A stretch of DNA of 64,000 bases from Tridacna crocea (Eukaryota; Mollusca; Bivalvia; Cardiida; Cardiidae), in assembly GCA_943736015.1 (NCBI GenBank), contig OX031072.1, forward strand, positions 15,899,501 through 15,963,500, written 5' to 3'. This document shows positions 21,612 to 32,354 of the stretch, piece by piece; the stretch's first letter is position 1, and every line of letters starts with the position of its first letter. Below the pieces are notes generated by a model, which searched no databases, was not told the origin of the DNA, and worked only from the letters and a program-made list of their open reading frames with translations. The position numbers and the translations under genes were made by a program.

Positions 21612-21872
21612 GAGCCATGCTCTGGGAAAAGGTGGCTTACTGCATCTACGTGATTCGTGATACAAAGCGAATCATCACATAATTACGGATCCATAAAGTC
21701 AATTTTGTCCAAGAACTGACTGAATTATGAGGTACACTGGTCCTTGGGCACGCAAAAAATTTACCAATAGCGAAAAGTTTCGGCCCAGGTCAGCCTGCGC
21801 GTAGTGCGCAGGCTGACCTTGGCCGATACTTTTCGCAGATGCATTAAGCGTCCCCTTCACAGAGCATGGCAT
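21612..21872 (+). mobile_element. PAL-E element, full length
   Basis: GAGCCATGCTCTGGGAAAAG...CCCCTTCACAGAGCATGGC, an inverted terminal pair. Central palindrome AGGTCAGCCTGCGCGTAGTG / CGCAGGCTGACCT. Confidence 0.82.
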
Positions 21873-21916
21873 TATAAAGCTTATACTGATTACCAGTATT
21901 TTAAGTTGATGTTTTT

Positions 21917-23566
21917 AGCTCACCTGAGCACAACGTGCTCAAGGGGAGCTTTTAGGATCACCCGGTGTCCGTCGTGCGTCGTCCGTCGTGCGTCGTCCGT
22001 CGTGCGTCGTCCGTCGTCCGTCGTGCGTCGTCAACAATTCTTTAAACATCAACTCCTCCTAAACCGTTTGGCGGATTTGGACCAAACTTGGCAGGAATGT
22101 TCCTTGGGAGGTCCTCTTTAAACGTTGTTCACAGAATTTGATTCCATCAAAAACTCTGGTTGCCATGGCAACCAAATGGAATTTTTTAGCAAATTCTTTA
22201 AAAATCTTCTCCTCTGAAACCGCTGGTCGGATCATGAAATAATTTCACAGATATGTTCCTTGGGTGACCCTTTTCAAAAATTGTTCATGAAATTTTGATC
22301 CGTCAAAAAATGTGGCTCTGGTGAATGGGGGCTACTTGCACTATACAGAAATGAAGGAATTCTTTAAAAATCTTCTCCTCTGAAACCGCTGGTCGGATCT
22401 TGAAATAATTTCACAGACATGTTCCTTGGGTGACCCTTTTCAAAAATTGTTCGTGAAATTTTGATCTGTCAAAAAATGTGGCTCTGGTGAATGGGGGCTA
22501 CTTGCACTATACAGAAATGAAGGAATTCTTAAAAAATCTTCTTTTCTGAAACCGCTGGTCAGATTTTGAAATAATTTCACAGAGTTGCTCCTTGGGTGAC
22601 CCTTTTCAAAAATTGTTTGCGAAATTTTGATTGGTCAAGAAACATGGCTCTGGTGAATGGGGGCTTCTTGCACTATACAGAAATGAAGAAATTCTTAAAA
22701 ATTCTTCTTCTCTGAAACAGCTGGTTAGATTTTGAAATAATTTCATAGAGTTGTTCCTTGGGTGACCCTTTTCAAAAACTGTTTGCGAAATTTTGATTGG
22801 TCAAGAAACATGGCTCTGGTGAATGGGGGCTACTTGCACTATACAGAAATGAAGAAATTCTTAAAAATTCTTCTTCTCTGAAATGGCTGGACAGATTTTG
22901 AAATAATTTCACAGACTTGATCCTTGGGTGACCCTTTTCAAAAATTGTTCGCGAAATTTTATTTGCTCAAGAAACATGGCTCTGGTAAATGGGGGCTACT
23001 TGCACTATACAGAAATGAAGAAATTCTTGAAAATTCTTCTTCTCTGAAATGGCTGGACAGATTTTACAATAATTTCACAGAGATGTTCCTTGGGTGATCC
23101 TTTTCTAAACTTGTTCGCGAAATTTTGATTGGCCAAGAAACATGGCTCTGGTGAATGGGGGCTACTTGCACTATATGGAAATGAAGAAATTCTTGAAAAT
23201 TCTTCTTCTCTGAAACCCGTAGTCAGATTTTAAAATAATCTGACAGAGATGTTCCTTGAGTGACCCTTTTCAAAAGCTGTACATATAATTTTGATCCGTC
23301 AAGAAACATGGCTCTTGTGAATGGCTCTTGTGGATGGGGGCTACTTGCTCTTATACAGAAATGAAGAATTCTTAAAAATTCTTCTTTTTGAAACTGATGG
23401 TCAGATTTCAAAATGACTTTTACAGGTGACCTTTTGAAAATTGCTTGGCAGAATTATAAATTTGGTTCCAGTGTTTCAATACCTCAAAAAAGAAAAAAAA
23501 TAAAAATAGACTGTGGTCATCTCAAAAATTCAGGTGAGCGATCCAGGGCCATCTTGGCCCTCTTGT
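21917..23566 (+). mobile_element. M element, AGCTCACCTGAGC type, with internal tandem array
   Basis: Starts AGCTCACCTGAGCACAACG and ends TCAGGTGAGCGATCCAGGGC, a 10-bp terminal inverted repeat. A GTCCGTCGTGCGTC array (21968-22030) follows the 5' end. It shares CTCTGGTTGCCATGGCAACC-like text with the 18.6-kb element, so the two are related. No transposase visible. Confidence 0.75.
22201..23420 (+). repeat. About 165-bp tandem repeat inside the M element
   Basis: Seven to eight units begin near 22201, 22365, 22533, 22697, 22864, 23030, 23196 and 23375. Each carries TTCTCTGAAACCGCTGG, TTCCTTGGGTGACCCTTTTC and GGGGGCTACTTGCACTATAC. The last full unit has a ~12-bp insertion. Confidence 0.9.
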
Positions 23567-23834
23567 TTTGCTGTTTGTTTAAATGGTGTTTTGCACGGCT
23601 TCTAATGTCGTCAGCAACATGTTTTTTTTTTTTAAGTGATTAGTAAACATTTTGCGTTTCAGATTTTGTTTTCATTAATTCTTGTTTACCATCTTTTTGA
23701 ATAATATGATTGTCATGATATCGCGGCGGTAAATGAACATGTTGTTGTTTTTCTGGATCCTCCTTTACCGGTATCTTACAATATTCTTCACAAAAACACT
23801 GGCTGTTTTTTCACATAATATTCGTCGATGCAAT

Positions 23835-23960
23835 GCAAAGCAATGGCTATCATCAACCCTCGGAAAGAATTTCGCCAAGCAAGGGATTCCAACCAGCGTC
23901 CTCCTGGCGTCGAGCCTTATTGGTCACAGACCAAGCTCTAGACCAGGCAGCGCATCAAGG
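23835..23960 (-). mobile_element. SINE-K head fragment
   Basis: Minus strand TCCGAGGGTTGATGATAGCC and a B-box-like GGTTGGAATCCCTTGCTTGG. Confidence 0.5.
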
Positions 23961-24073
23961 TGTGGTTTATTCCATATTTTGTTTTATTTCTAGAGAAAGC
24001 CAGGGGATAAAATGCCACCGAATCCAGACGAAAAGTGCCTGAAGGTGTTGAATCAGACATTGAGGTTGGTTAA

Positions 24074-24293
24074 CCCTTTCCCAAACAAGCCCTGGTTTTT
24101 ACGTGTCTGCAGTAAAAGTCTTTTGAAAACACCGAGGGAAAAGGAGAAATTGCTCATAACGAGCAATTTCTCCTGTTCCCACAGTGTTTTCTACCCTTTT
24201 TGAGAACTTTTTGCCATTTTCTCCAAATCAAAAATTGTTGTCTGCAAACTCTTTCGGCTTGGAAGGGTCCAAAGTTTGTCGTTTGGGAAAGGG
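24074..24293 (-). mobile_element. PB MITE, A/B mosaic
   Basis: TTAA at 24070-24073 and 24294-24297. Ends CCCTTTCCCAAAC...GTTTGGGAAAGGG with a PB-B type core (ATTGCTCATAACGAGCAAT) but PB-A style outer arm (TGTCTGCAAACTCTTTC). Confidence 0.75.
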
Positions 24294-24939
24294 TTAAGTC
24301 GACCATAAGACGGCTGTTTGAGCATATTCTAAAAAAAATTAATGTTTGCCACCAAAATGCTTGGAAATATTGCTGGCCAGTCTAATACAGCTATGCCATT
24401 TTGTTGCAAGAGATTGCGTGTGAAGACAGCTTCCATGTGGGTTAGACCATGCAGGACCAAACAGAAAAGAACGACAACAACGGTTAAATCAGCACACTAA
24501 CTCGTCTCTGAACCTCACGGGCTCAAATTAAGAGGGGAGACAATGCATGTATGGCTTTATGGCTATGACATTGTTAGCTTCCCTTGTAAATTTCGAGAAA
24601 ATAACTGCCGAAATAAGATAGCTGGACTGTATCAACCCATGAGCTGTCACAAGCGACTGGAAATGTGGATCAAAATCAGACTGTCTAGAGAATCTACTGT
24701 GAACTTGAGTTTAACCGTCCGATTTGGTGTTATTTTTTTGTGGAAAAGGTCGTTCAATTCCAACTAGATTTGTATTTGACTTGTTGTTTTCACTATCGGC
24801 TAGTTTTAGTGACAGATTCCTATTCTACTGTTTTTCAGGGTGATTTTTGGAGCTACAATGTCTGATATGGTGTTTTTCTTCTGACCCCACCCTCCAACCA
24901 CCCAGCAAAAAAACCCACCTGATTTAGCATTATGTCGAT

Positions 24940-25222
24940 GCTTCCTGATACAAACTCGGGGCTGTGTGGTAAAAGGTTAATTGGCTGCGAAGAGGTAAAC
25001 TCTTTACCAAACGACAGAATTTTGGACTTGTCCAAATTGAAAGCATCTGCAGACGACAAAATAGATGAGATTCATAAATTGAAATCCGAATTTCTATAGG
25101 TAGAAAACATTGTGGGAAAAGGAGAAAATGCTGGTAACCAGCATTTTCTCCTTTTCTCACAATGTTTTCAAAACCATCTAAGGGTTGTCAAAAAAGCCGA
25201 CATTGTGTGGAAACGGGATCTA
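24940..25222 (+). mobile_element. PB-A end fragment plus full PB-A
   Basis: A right end (GTGTGGTAAAAGG|TTAA, to 24979) is followed by a separate copy from about 24998 with left arm, full hairpin near 25115-25160 and a decayed right end (GTGTGGAAACGGGAT). Confidence 0.65.
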
Positions 25223-25390
25223 AAAAGCCCAATCATAATTATCTGGACTGGAATAGAATCCTGTTGAGCTCTCGGACGCTGCCTGACGTTCACTGACCGG
25301 TTATAGACAGTTTACTGGGCTGGTCAATGAACGGACACGATGACCCCCAACCTTCAGTCTGACCTAATGTCAGTAAAGTCTGACCTTTAA

Positions 25391-25545
25391 ACCCTTTACT
25401 ACACAATTCCGCCTTTTGACGGCAACGAAGAAGGTTTTTGAAAGCATAGTGGAAAAATGCTGGATACCTGCATTTTCTCCTTTTCCCGCAATGTTTTGTA
25501 ACCTGTCAGAGATACATTTTGTTTTTAGACCACCTTTAATTTGTT
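25391..25545 (-). mobile_element. PB-A MITE, truncated
   Basis: ACCCTTTACTACACAATTCC start and a hairpin missing part of the left arm. Its right end is replaced by the foldback half at 25548. Confidence 0.6.
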
Positions 25546-25547
25546 GC

Positions 25548-25618
25548 CTTCGGCTTGGGGCGACATGATTCACCACAGCCGTGAACAAGTTTCCAAGTCT
25601 CCTGCCACCTGACCGTAC
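25548..25618. mobile_element. FB-J right half
   Basis: TTGGGGCGACATGATTCACC to GCCACCTGACCGTAC matches only the right half of FB-J. It abuts a truncated PB-A. Confidence 0.65.
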
Positions 25619-26133
25619 AACTAATAATGTCAGGATGGGATAAGACGTTTTAAGAACTAGTTTGGTGTGACTGGGACTAAAAAGATACCAGGTGACCTAG
25701 GTTTTTATCATTGCGTCAGACTGAATGTAAAGCGGGCATTGAACCCGGGGTATTGATATCTTCATGTTCTAGTTTCGACAGACGGAAAAGAAAGGATTTA
25801 TAATAGCCAGACATCTATAGCTGTTTATCCTTATATCAGACAATCCGATAATTTATGACCTTGAAATAGTTCAGGATCCAAAAGGACAAATCATTTCATT
25901 TCAGCCACAATAACCGTGTTTTCTACAATATATACTAGGACGAAAAAGAAACGCAGGGTAACCTTTCAAGGTAGTTTAGAGTTGTATAACTTGATTGAGA
26001 ATTCTAAATTATGATTTCATGTTTACTACTGATCAGTTTTGAATATTTAAACGAAATTTCATTCCAGTGTGGCCAAAAGGAAATGAGAAAAATGACTTCT
26101 TATTGACAGTATATTGACTCCTCATTGAAAATC

Positions 26134-26705
26134 AAAGCGTTGAGAACGCTGATGTAGTATTTGTCAAGAAAGCCGTTGTGTGGAATATTAATTTGAATAA
26201 GGGAAATATTATTTAAATATTGGCTTGAAAGTCAACCAACTAAGCAAATGAATACCTTTTTAGTTGAAGGGAGAATGCTCATGACAAAGTTCTGAAATAT
26301 TTTTGGCCGTTAACATTTAATTCCCAAAATTACAATGAATTACATATATTTCGATCTGTAAATATTCATACCTAATCAAATGGAGAAGCGGGCATTCATG
26401 TGATGAACAAGCCATGGGACGAACTGGTTTTGGAACGAAAAAGCCGAGGACTAAGGAATCAGTAGATAAATTTTGTATCATTGCGCCAACAGAAGGCTAT
26501 GAGCGAGTGAAGCTATTTTCAATCAAAAATAGTATTTCCACGCTCAGTGGCCTCACCCAGTGTCTTTTAACATGCCATGTCTTAATTACGTATCCCAGTG
26601 TTACCGAAAAAATCATTTGCCTGAGAAGAAATGAGTTTAATTGGGTTTATTTCCTTCGGCTGTGCACAAAATATGATACATGGTCTTCAAAATTAAATAT
26701 TGATC
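26134..26705 (+). repeat. REP-H copy B with a 120-codon ORF
   Basis: Same order as copy A. The ORF 26414-26776 starts MGRTGFGTKKPRTKESVDKF at a GCCATGG context and runs past the repeat's right edge. No domain recognised. Confidence 0.7.
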
Positions 26706-26819
26706 TTATTGTGGTATTGTCTTCGACAAAATCCACAAAAAGGAGTGATTGCCTGCATATGGAGACTCGAAGCTAATTCAATATCTCGTATGGTCTCTGC
26801 CTTTTGTTTTTCGTCCTAG

Positions 26820-27070
26820 CATATTTCGATACTGACAAGTCGGACAGTTTTCTCGTCTTGAACAGACTTAAGATCTATCGCCCCTAACTCAATGGTAAAT
26901 ATTGCCTGCAACACTCGAAACGGGGCATTCGCAAATTTGCGCAAAATATTTCGATACATGTATTGACCAGTTGGACAGTTTCTTCGTCTTGTACAGACTT
27001 AAGATCTACAACCCCTAACCCATTGGTAAATATGGCCTGCAAGACTCGGAATGGGGCTTTCGGATATTTG
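26820..27070 (+). repeat. About 125-bp tandem duplication before PAL-F
   Basis: ATATTTCGATACTGACAAGT...GACTTAAGATCTATCGCCCC recurs from 26946 as ATATTTCGATACATGTATTG...GACTTAAGATCTACAACCCC. An inverted relative lies at 27310-27375. Confidence 0.7.
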
Positions 27071-27287
27071 CGTAAAGTGTCGTCTCGGATCAGCCTGCAC
27101 AGGCCGAACACGATCATCCGAAATGACGTTTTCCGTTTTTATGTAATTTTCTGTTTTGCACAAGTCTTCTGTAGCACGAAATATAAAGAGTTGTAAAGTG
27201 CCAACTCGGATTAGTCTGCGCAGGCTGATCAGAGACGATAATTTACGAAAATGTTCGAATACCTCCCATATTTGTGCGTTGCAAGCC
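27034..27287 (+). mobile_element. PAL-F element
   Basis: GGCCTGCAAGACTCGGAATG...TGTGCGTTGCAAGCC terminal pair. Two internal palindromic sites at CGGATCAGCCTGCACAGGCC and CGGATTAGTCTGCGCAGGCT. Confidence 0.72.
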
Positions 27288-27654
27288 ATATAATGCGACA
27301 TCGACATTTCCGTAAATGTATTCGGCCAGTCTCGATAGTTTCCGTCTTTTGATATGAGAGTTAGTGGCCGCAATCCTTAAACGCAAAGAAATTTTAACAT
27401 GATAATGTTGCGTCCGTAACATGGACGAATATATTGTATTGCGTTAGTTGAATTCAGGATGACGGGGTAAAGAGTTAATATAGAATAAGAATGTCAGGGA
27501 AAAGATATTAGGTTAATACCGGCCTTGATCAATGTTTAATGGTATTTTCTTGGAAAAGCATATCAAATCATATTATCCCTGCCATGAGACACTAACAGCG
27601 GAGATATTAACTTTCTAACATTTTACCAAACGATCCTGCATTGTATTTACCTAA

Positions 27655-27925
27655 GGGTTGATTGATTGGTTGATTGATTGATTGATTTATTCGTTGATTG
27701 ATTCGTTGATTTATTGATTCGTTGATTGATTGTATGGTTTTAACTCCGTTTCAAATATTATTTCATTAATTGCGCAGTGTACCTATCCATGCGTTCCAGG
27801 GGTTTCTTTTACGAGTACTTCGCACAATTTTCTCTCTATGCCACTGGCTGCATTCCAACATAACCGTCGTCGAAACGGTGGTCAGCGGTGGGAGAGGAAT
27901 GAACCCTCTGCAAGCTGCTAAGCAC
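27655..27925 (-). mobile_element. SINE-K, tail and body
   Basis: (TGAT)n at 27655-27735 is the reversed tail. The body matches the reverse of 41460-41640 (GCGCAGTGTACCTATCCATG; CTTCGCACAATTTTCTCTCT). Confidence 0.68.
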
Positions 27926-27929
27926 GACT

Positions 27930-28060
27930 CAAGGACCTCTTGCGGACAGGGTAGATCAAGATCAGACAGCACAGAATGCGCGGTCTGATTTTGGATCTAC
28001 GCTGTCCGGTTAGGAGATAGTCAATCCCCCCAAAAAAAACTTTGACATGGCAATGATTCA
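27930..28060 (+). repeat. PAL-D
   Basis: GATCAAGATCAGACAGCACA / GGTCTGATTTTGGATC with tail CCGGTTAGGAGATAGTCAAT. Confidence 0.68.
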
Positions 28061-28082
28061 GCTTTTAGCTAGTGACTAGACC

Positions 28083-28422
28083 GGTAGATGGCATTCTATA
28101 AATACTCATCCATCTAATTTGGGCATCCTGGGTACAGAACCGAACCACTTTCCTACGCGACAACCATTACTTTGAATTTCAAACTAAAATAAACGTTTAC
28201 TCAATAAAACGCTACCTCGTGCGATTCACTCAGCTATAATCAGCAATTTAGAGAAATCTGGAGCTAAAACAGGCCTCATTTCTCCTAAAACTTATTGAAA
28301 AAAGCTATATTCTCCATTGCTACTTTATGGCACGTAATACTACAGTTTCGAGGATATCGGGGAGAGTGATGCGTCATTTTAGACAGGTCGACTCTTCAAA
28401 GAATATGACATGCGCAGACAAG
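28083..28422 (+). mobile_element. FB-G element
   Basis: GGTAGATGGCATTCTATAAA...GACATGCGCAGACAA. Shares GGGCATCCTGGGTACAGAAC and CAGCAATTTAGAGAAATCTG with the other copies. Left tip lost. Confidence 0.7.
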
Positions 28423-28599
28423 GGAGACGACGGTCGTTGCAGTGTGGTGTTCCAAGTTTTTCTGGCCAATTGCTCGGATAGAAAAATCAAAACACTTCAA
28501 CCAATCATCCACTCACAAGAACTTGTACACTTCTACAATTTTGTTTAATTCTCTACTAATGGACTAAAAAAGTTTGGTCAAGATTGTGGCTGTAATGAC

Positions 28600-28740
28600 A
28601 GATTTGACTATGCAAGAGTAGAAAGCATTGTAGCAAAAGGAGAAAATACTGGTTACTACCATGTAAATAAATCTTAAGATGTTTTCAAAAACCTTTCATC
28701 CCAAGGCTTGAAAAACACGCTCTTGCTCGACAGGGATCAT
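28600..28740 (+). mobile_element. PB-A remnant
   Basis: GTAGAAAGCATTGTAGCAAA and AGGAGAAAATACTGGTTAC survive, but the right hairpin arm is lost. Confidence 0.45.
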
Positions 28741-29092
28741 AGAGGTTTAAAATAGAAACTTTTTTTTTTTATCATCAGAATAAGGCGTTTTTTCGCCGAT
28801 TTGACCACATTTTACTTGAAAAAGAAGTTGCTAAAAGAGAGCCGCCTCCTAACTGTTATTTAAGTCAAATATCAACACCATCAAAGGACAATGTCTTCCG
28901 CAAAACTTGTTTGAAGATCTAATGATCTGCTTAAATTTTACTGGGTGGCGGAATCATTTTTTAGGTAAAGAGCCGACCCGCACACGCAAGCAAGTAGGTC
29001 AAGGTCGAAAAAGAATGGTATTATGTGAAATGAATGAATCGTTAAAATTATAAAGTTTGTTTTTGTCCTAGAATTTAAACCTACGTTCCTCA

Positions 29093-29320
29093 ACTCTTTA
29101 TTACTTAAAGCGATCCATGCGAAAATGCTATTGCAAACATAATAGGGAAGAAGAGAATGCCTGTAGCCAGGATTTCCTTCCTTTAATGTTTTGTACCCGT
29201 TCAAAGTACATAGCCAAATATTTAAGCTACTATTATGCTTTTCTTTTAATTCTCTCATCTTAGAAAAGTCTAAAATATGTTGTCTGGTGAGCATTTTTTC
29301 CAAAAAGAGAGTTTTAATGT
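29093..29320 (-). mobile_element. PB-A remnant
   Basis: ACTCTTTATTACTTAAAG, GAGAATGCCTGTAGCCAGGA and AGAAAAGTCTAAAATATGTT keep the PB-A order at low identity. It creates the spurious 149-codon minus-strand ORF here. Confidence 0.45.
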
Positions 29321-29339
29321 CATTCGAAAAAGTTTCCTG

Positions 29340-30012
29340 TTTGGTATGGTGGCACATTTCTGCCACAAGATACAACATAGTTATCATGATAATTTTGGAA
29401 AACTATCGCGATAAAATAATCTTCGTTGAATTTTTATCGAGATAGGGAAAAGTTTCCTGAAAACAATTATCACATTAAACTAAATGTCTTGATTCAAAAT
29501 TTCTCAATCGTGCACGACTCTGACATCGAGATGAACTTATTGTGATAGTTCTATCCGTTTTTCGATATCTATAAATAGAAAATTTACCATTTGCATAAAC
29601 TCGGCCGTTTTTGACTTCACAAGATTGCAGTAAGTAACATTTCAATTTAGTAACAATTGCAGCTTTGTTGGTAAATTTTGACAAGGCTAGAAATTAACAG
29701 AAATCTTTAAAATCACAAAGAACACTCGAAATACCTCTACTAACAACTTAAGAACCATTCAGGGAGAAGGAAAAGCACAAAGGACATAGACGAAGATGTT
29801 CCGAAACCGTATCTATTTATAGATACCGTGAATGTCGGTTGCGGGCACTGAAGCAAAAAATAATCATGATAACAGTTAGTATTATCGAAATATTTTTATC
29901 ACAAAATGGTTTATTAGCTATTCCAGGAAACTTTGTTTTATTACGATTGTTCTCTTAAATGATCGCAAAAGGTATCTCGTATCTCGCGGCACAAGTATGC
30001 CACCATAGTTTG
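29340..30012. repeat. Long imperfect inverted repeat region
   Basis: TATGGTGGCACATTTCTGCC near 29347 matches the reverse of 29975-30008 (CTATGGTGGCATACTTGTGC). TCATGATAA occurs on both sides of the centre, and ATCTATAAATAGA-like words lie at 29566 and 29810. Possibly an old foldback element. Confidence 0.45.
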
Positions 30013-30580
30013 GGACTACACTTTAAGACAAGATTAAATTTCGTTAAGTCATGTAGCGTGATAGCTGTTTCGACCGACATTTCGAAACCGATTGTCTACG
30101 CCAACTTTTTTCGAGGTACTAGTTTAAAATCACCATTTCTGGAAAAGTTTGTGAAATATGCATGAATTGGTGGTACGTCAGAATCATATTCTTAAAATGC
30201 GTGGACAAAAGAACAGACTTCAAGTAATATGTATTGTTTAATCCTTTTTTTCTTTCAAACACAACCGAAAAGCTATACGTGTTTCACTCAATTTAGAAAA
30301 AAAAAAAGTTCAGAAATTAAAAAGATGTACAGTGGTAACATAATGCATTACTAATGTAACTTCGACAAAAGGAAGTAAAGGCGATAGATGAGTTTTGAAT
30401 CCACCTCATATAATATCGTTCAAGGACACCCTTCATTCTTCCTTTAATCTTTTAAATTAGATTTAAGCTGAACCTTCATGCACGAAATTTACGAATCTGA
30501 AAAATGGCGTCTATTGCATGGACATTTGTGAAAAATTTACCAGCCAACAGTAGCTCAAAATCGTCCAAAATAACCCTCAG
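30013..30580. other. No recognised feature
   Basis: AT-rich, nothing recognised. Confidence 0.55.
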
Positions 30581-30690
30581 GCTGCAAGTGCGACTCGCTG
30601 ACCTGTAGCTGACAGTGTTGATCAAGATCAGATTGCACAGAACGTGCAGTCTGATCTTTGATCTACACTGTCCGATAAACAAGATTGCAG
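30580..30690 (+). repeat. PAL-D
   Basis: GATCAAGATCAGATTGCACA / ACGTGCAGTCTGATC, preceded by GGCTGCAAGTGCGACTCGCT. Confidence 0.72.
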
Positions 30691-31063
30691 TAAGTAAATT
30701 TTTTTATAATACTACTAAAATATTTATTATACTGCAGAGAAATTTCTCGTGGTCTGGTGGGATTATATGCCCCAAACATATATATCATGTACACTGGCAA
30801 AAAACAAGTAAACGGTTTCCCTTTTGGGTGCCTCGTATACATTACTACTGTTCAACATCCAAATTAGCGGCGTCGATCGATCACCAGATTGCACGTCTAT
30901 GCACCAAACTGCACGTTCTAATGACGTCAGTTTTCATTGAATTGGGGTACTCAGAAGGCAATTCTTATTTCGTCAGCATACTGGATTCGTGAGACTATAT
31001 AACAAGAAACTTTCGCTTAACACGCCATGAAAGAATAAAACTTTGCAGAATAATAAACACGGT

Positions 31064-31201
31064 GTACGGTCAGGTGGCAGGGGACTTGGAAACTTGTTCA
31101 TTGCTGTGTCGAAGCCTGTCGCCACCTCGCTTTCTGCTCGGGGCGGCATGACTCACTGCAGTCTTGAACAAGTTACCAAGTCCCTTGCAACCTGACCGTA
31201 C
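31064..31201. mobile_element. FB-J foldback
   Basis: GTACGGTCAGGTGGCAGGGG...CAACCTGACCGTAC, about 38-bp inverted termini. Confidence 0.8.
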
Positions 31202-31312
31202 AACTGTATTGTATATCTTGGTAACAGTGAAATATCATTATTAGGCAAAGTAATCATAAGTACGAATTCAGTGATTTTCTTTCAAGCTGTAATCAAATGG
31301 GACCCGTTTAAA

Positions 31313-31533
31313 CTCTTTACCAAACGACAAAATTTCACACTGTTCCAAATTGAAAACACCTGCAGACGAATAAAGAAAAGTAACTAAAAAAATGAATTGT
31401 GTTCCCCAGCAGGGTAGAAAACATTGTGGGAAAAGGAGAAAATGATGGTTACCATCATTTTCTCCTTTTCCCACAATATTTTCAAAAGGCTTCTATCCCA
31501 GTGTCCTAAATAACAGGAATTGTTTTGAAACAG
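31313..31533 (+). mobile_element. PB-A MITE, co-varied core
   Basis: ACTCTTTACCAAACGAC start and full hairpin whose core reads GATGGTTACCATC instead of GCTGGTTACCAGC: both arms changed together. Confidence 0.78.
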
Positions 31534-31649
31534 TTTATTCTATTAATATCCAGCTGAAGTAACAAATGGTTGATTTTCAAAGAAAAATATTTTTATTTTT
31601 GTGACTGTTCCACAGGAATTAAGTTATATATTAGCCATAAACGTAGAAC

Positions 31650-31725
31650 CGGAGAGTATAGACAAAGATCAAACTGTACGTATATGCAGTCTAATCTTGG
31701 TCCACACTGTTTGCTAAATTTACAC
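31650..31725 (+). repeat. PAL-D, worn
   Basis: GACAAAGATCAAACTGTACG / GCAGTCTAATCTTGGTCCAC. Confidence 0.55.
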
Positions 31726-32045
31726 ATAGTCACGTATGACTGTATAAGGAAATTAATTTCGCTTCGTTTGTGACCGTCAAAGTGCGGCACAAAAAGTCCT
31801 ACTTCTTTTGTATGACATTAACAAATGTAATATGCGTTTGAAAGTCATTGTTTTCATTCGTATGTAGTTTCGATAAGCATTTATGGATCCATCCGAAAAT
31901 CTAAGATATATCTAAGATAATCACTTACAAAGCAGATCTTTTGCGCCGTTATTCTATCATTCAATTCGAGGTTTTTGGGAAATGTGTCAAAATTCAACGT
32001 ATGCGTGTAAATAATAATGTAGGACGATTTTGTACGGATATTATA

Positions 32046-32310
32046 TGGAGTACAACACGCGAAAAGGTGCATTCGGACATTTGCGTAAAGTGTCGTCCCG
32101 GATTAGCCTGCGCAGTCCGCGCAGGCTAATCCGAGACGGCACTTTACGACTACATTAGATTTTGTGCTACAGTAGACTTGCATAAAACAGAAAATCACAT
32201 AAAATCGGAAAGTGTCCTTTTGGATTAGCCTGTGCGGACTGCATACGCTGATCAGAGACAACATTTTACGCAAATGTCCGAATGACCCTTTTCGCGTGTT
32301 GCACTCCAAT
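32046..32310 (+). mobile_element. PAL-F element, full length
   Basis: GGAGTACAACACGCGAAAAG...CTTTTCGCGTGTTGCACTCC, about 50-bp termini. A perfect CGGATTAGCCTGCGCAGTCC palindrome at 32098-32140 and a second one at 32222-32262. Confidence 0.82.
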
Positions 32311-32354
32311 TATTACGCAAGGCAAGGCCGGTCGATGAACTTATCTTAGATAAC

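Noticed and set aside
22201..23420. CRISPR array
   Set aside because: The ~165-bp units are contiguous and diverged with no short repeat-spacer pattern, and the genome is animal.
26999..27373. 124-codon minus-strand ORF
   Set aside because: It lies entirely in PAL-F and its flanking tandem duplication.
28938..29387. 149-codon minus-strand ORF, the longest in the window
   Set aside because: It runs through a decayed PB-A MITE (GNPGYRHSLL equals the family's GENAGYQHFLL translation) and has no domain.
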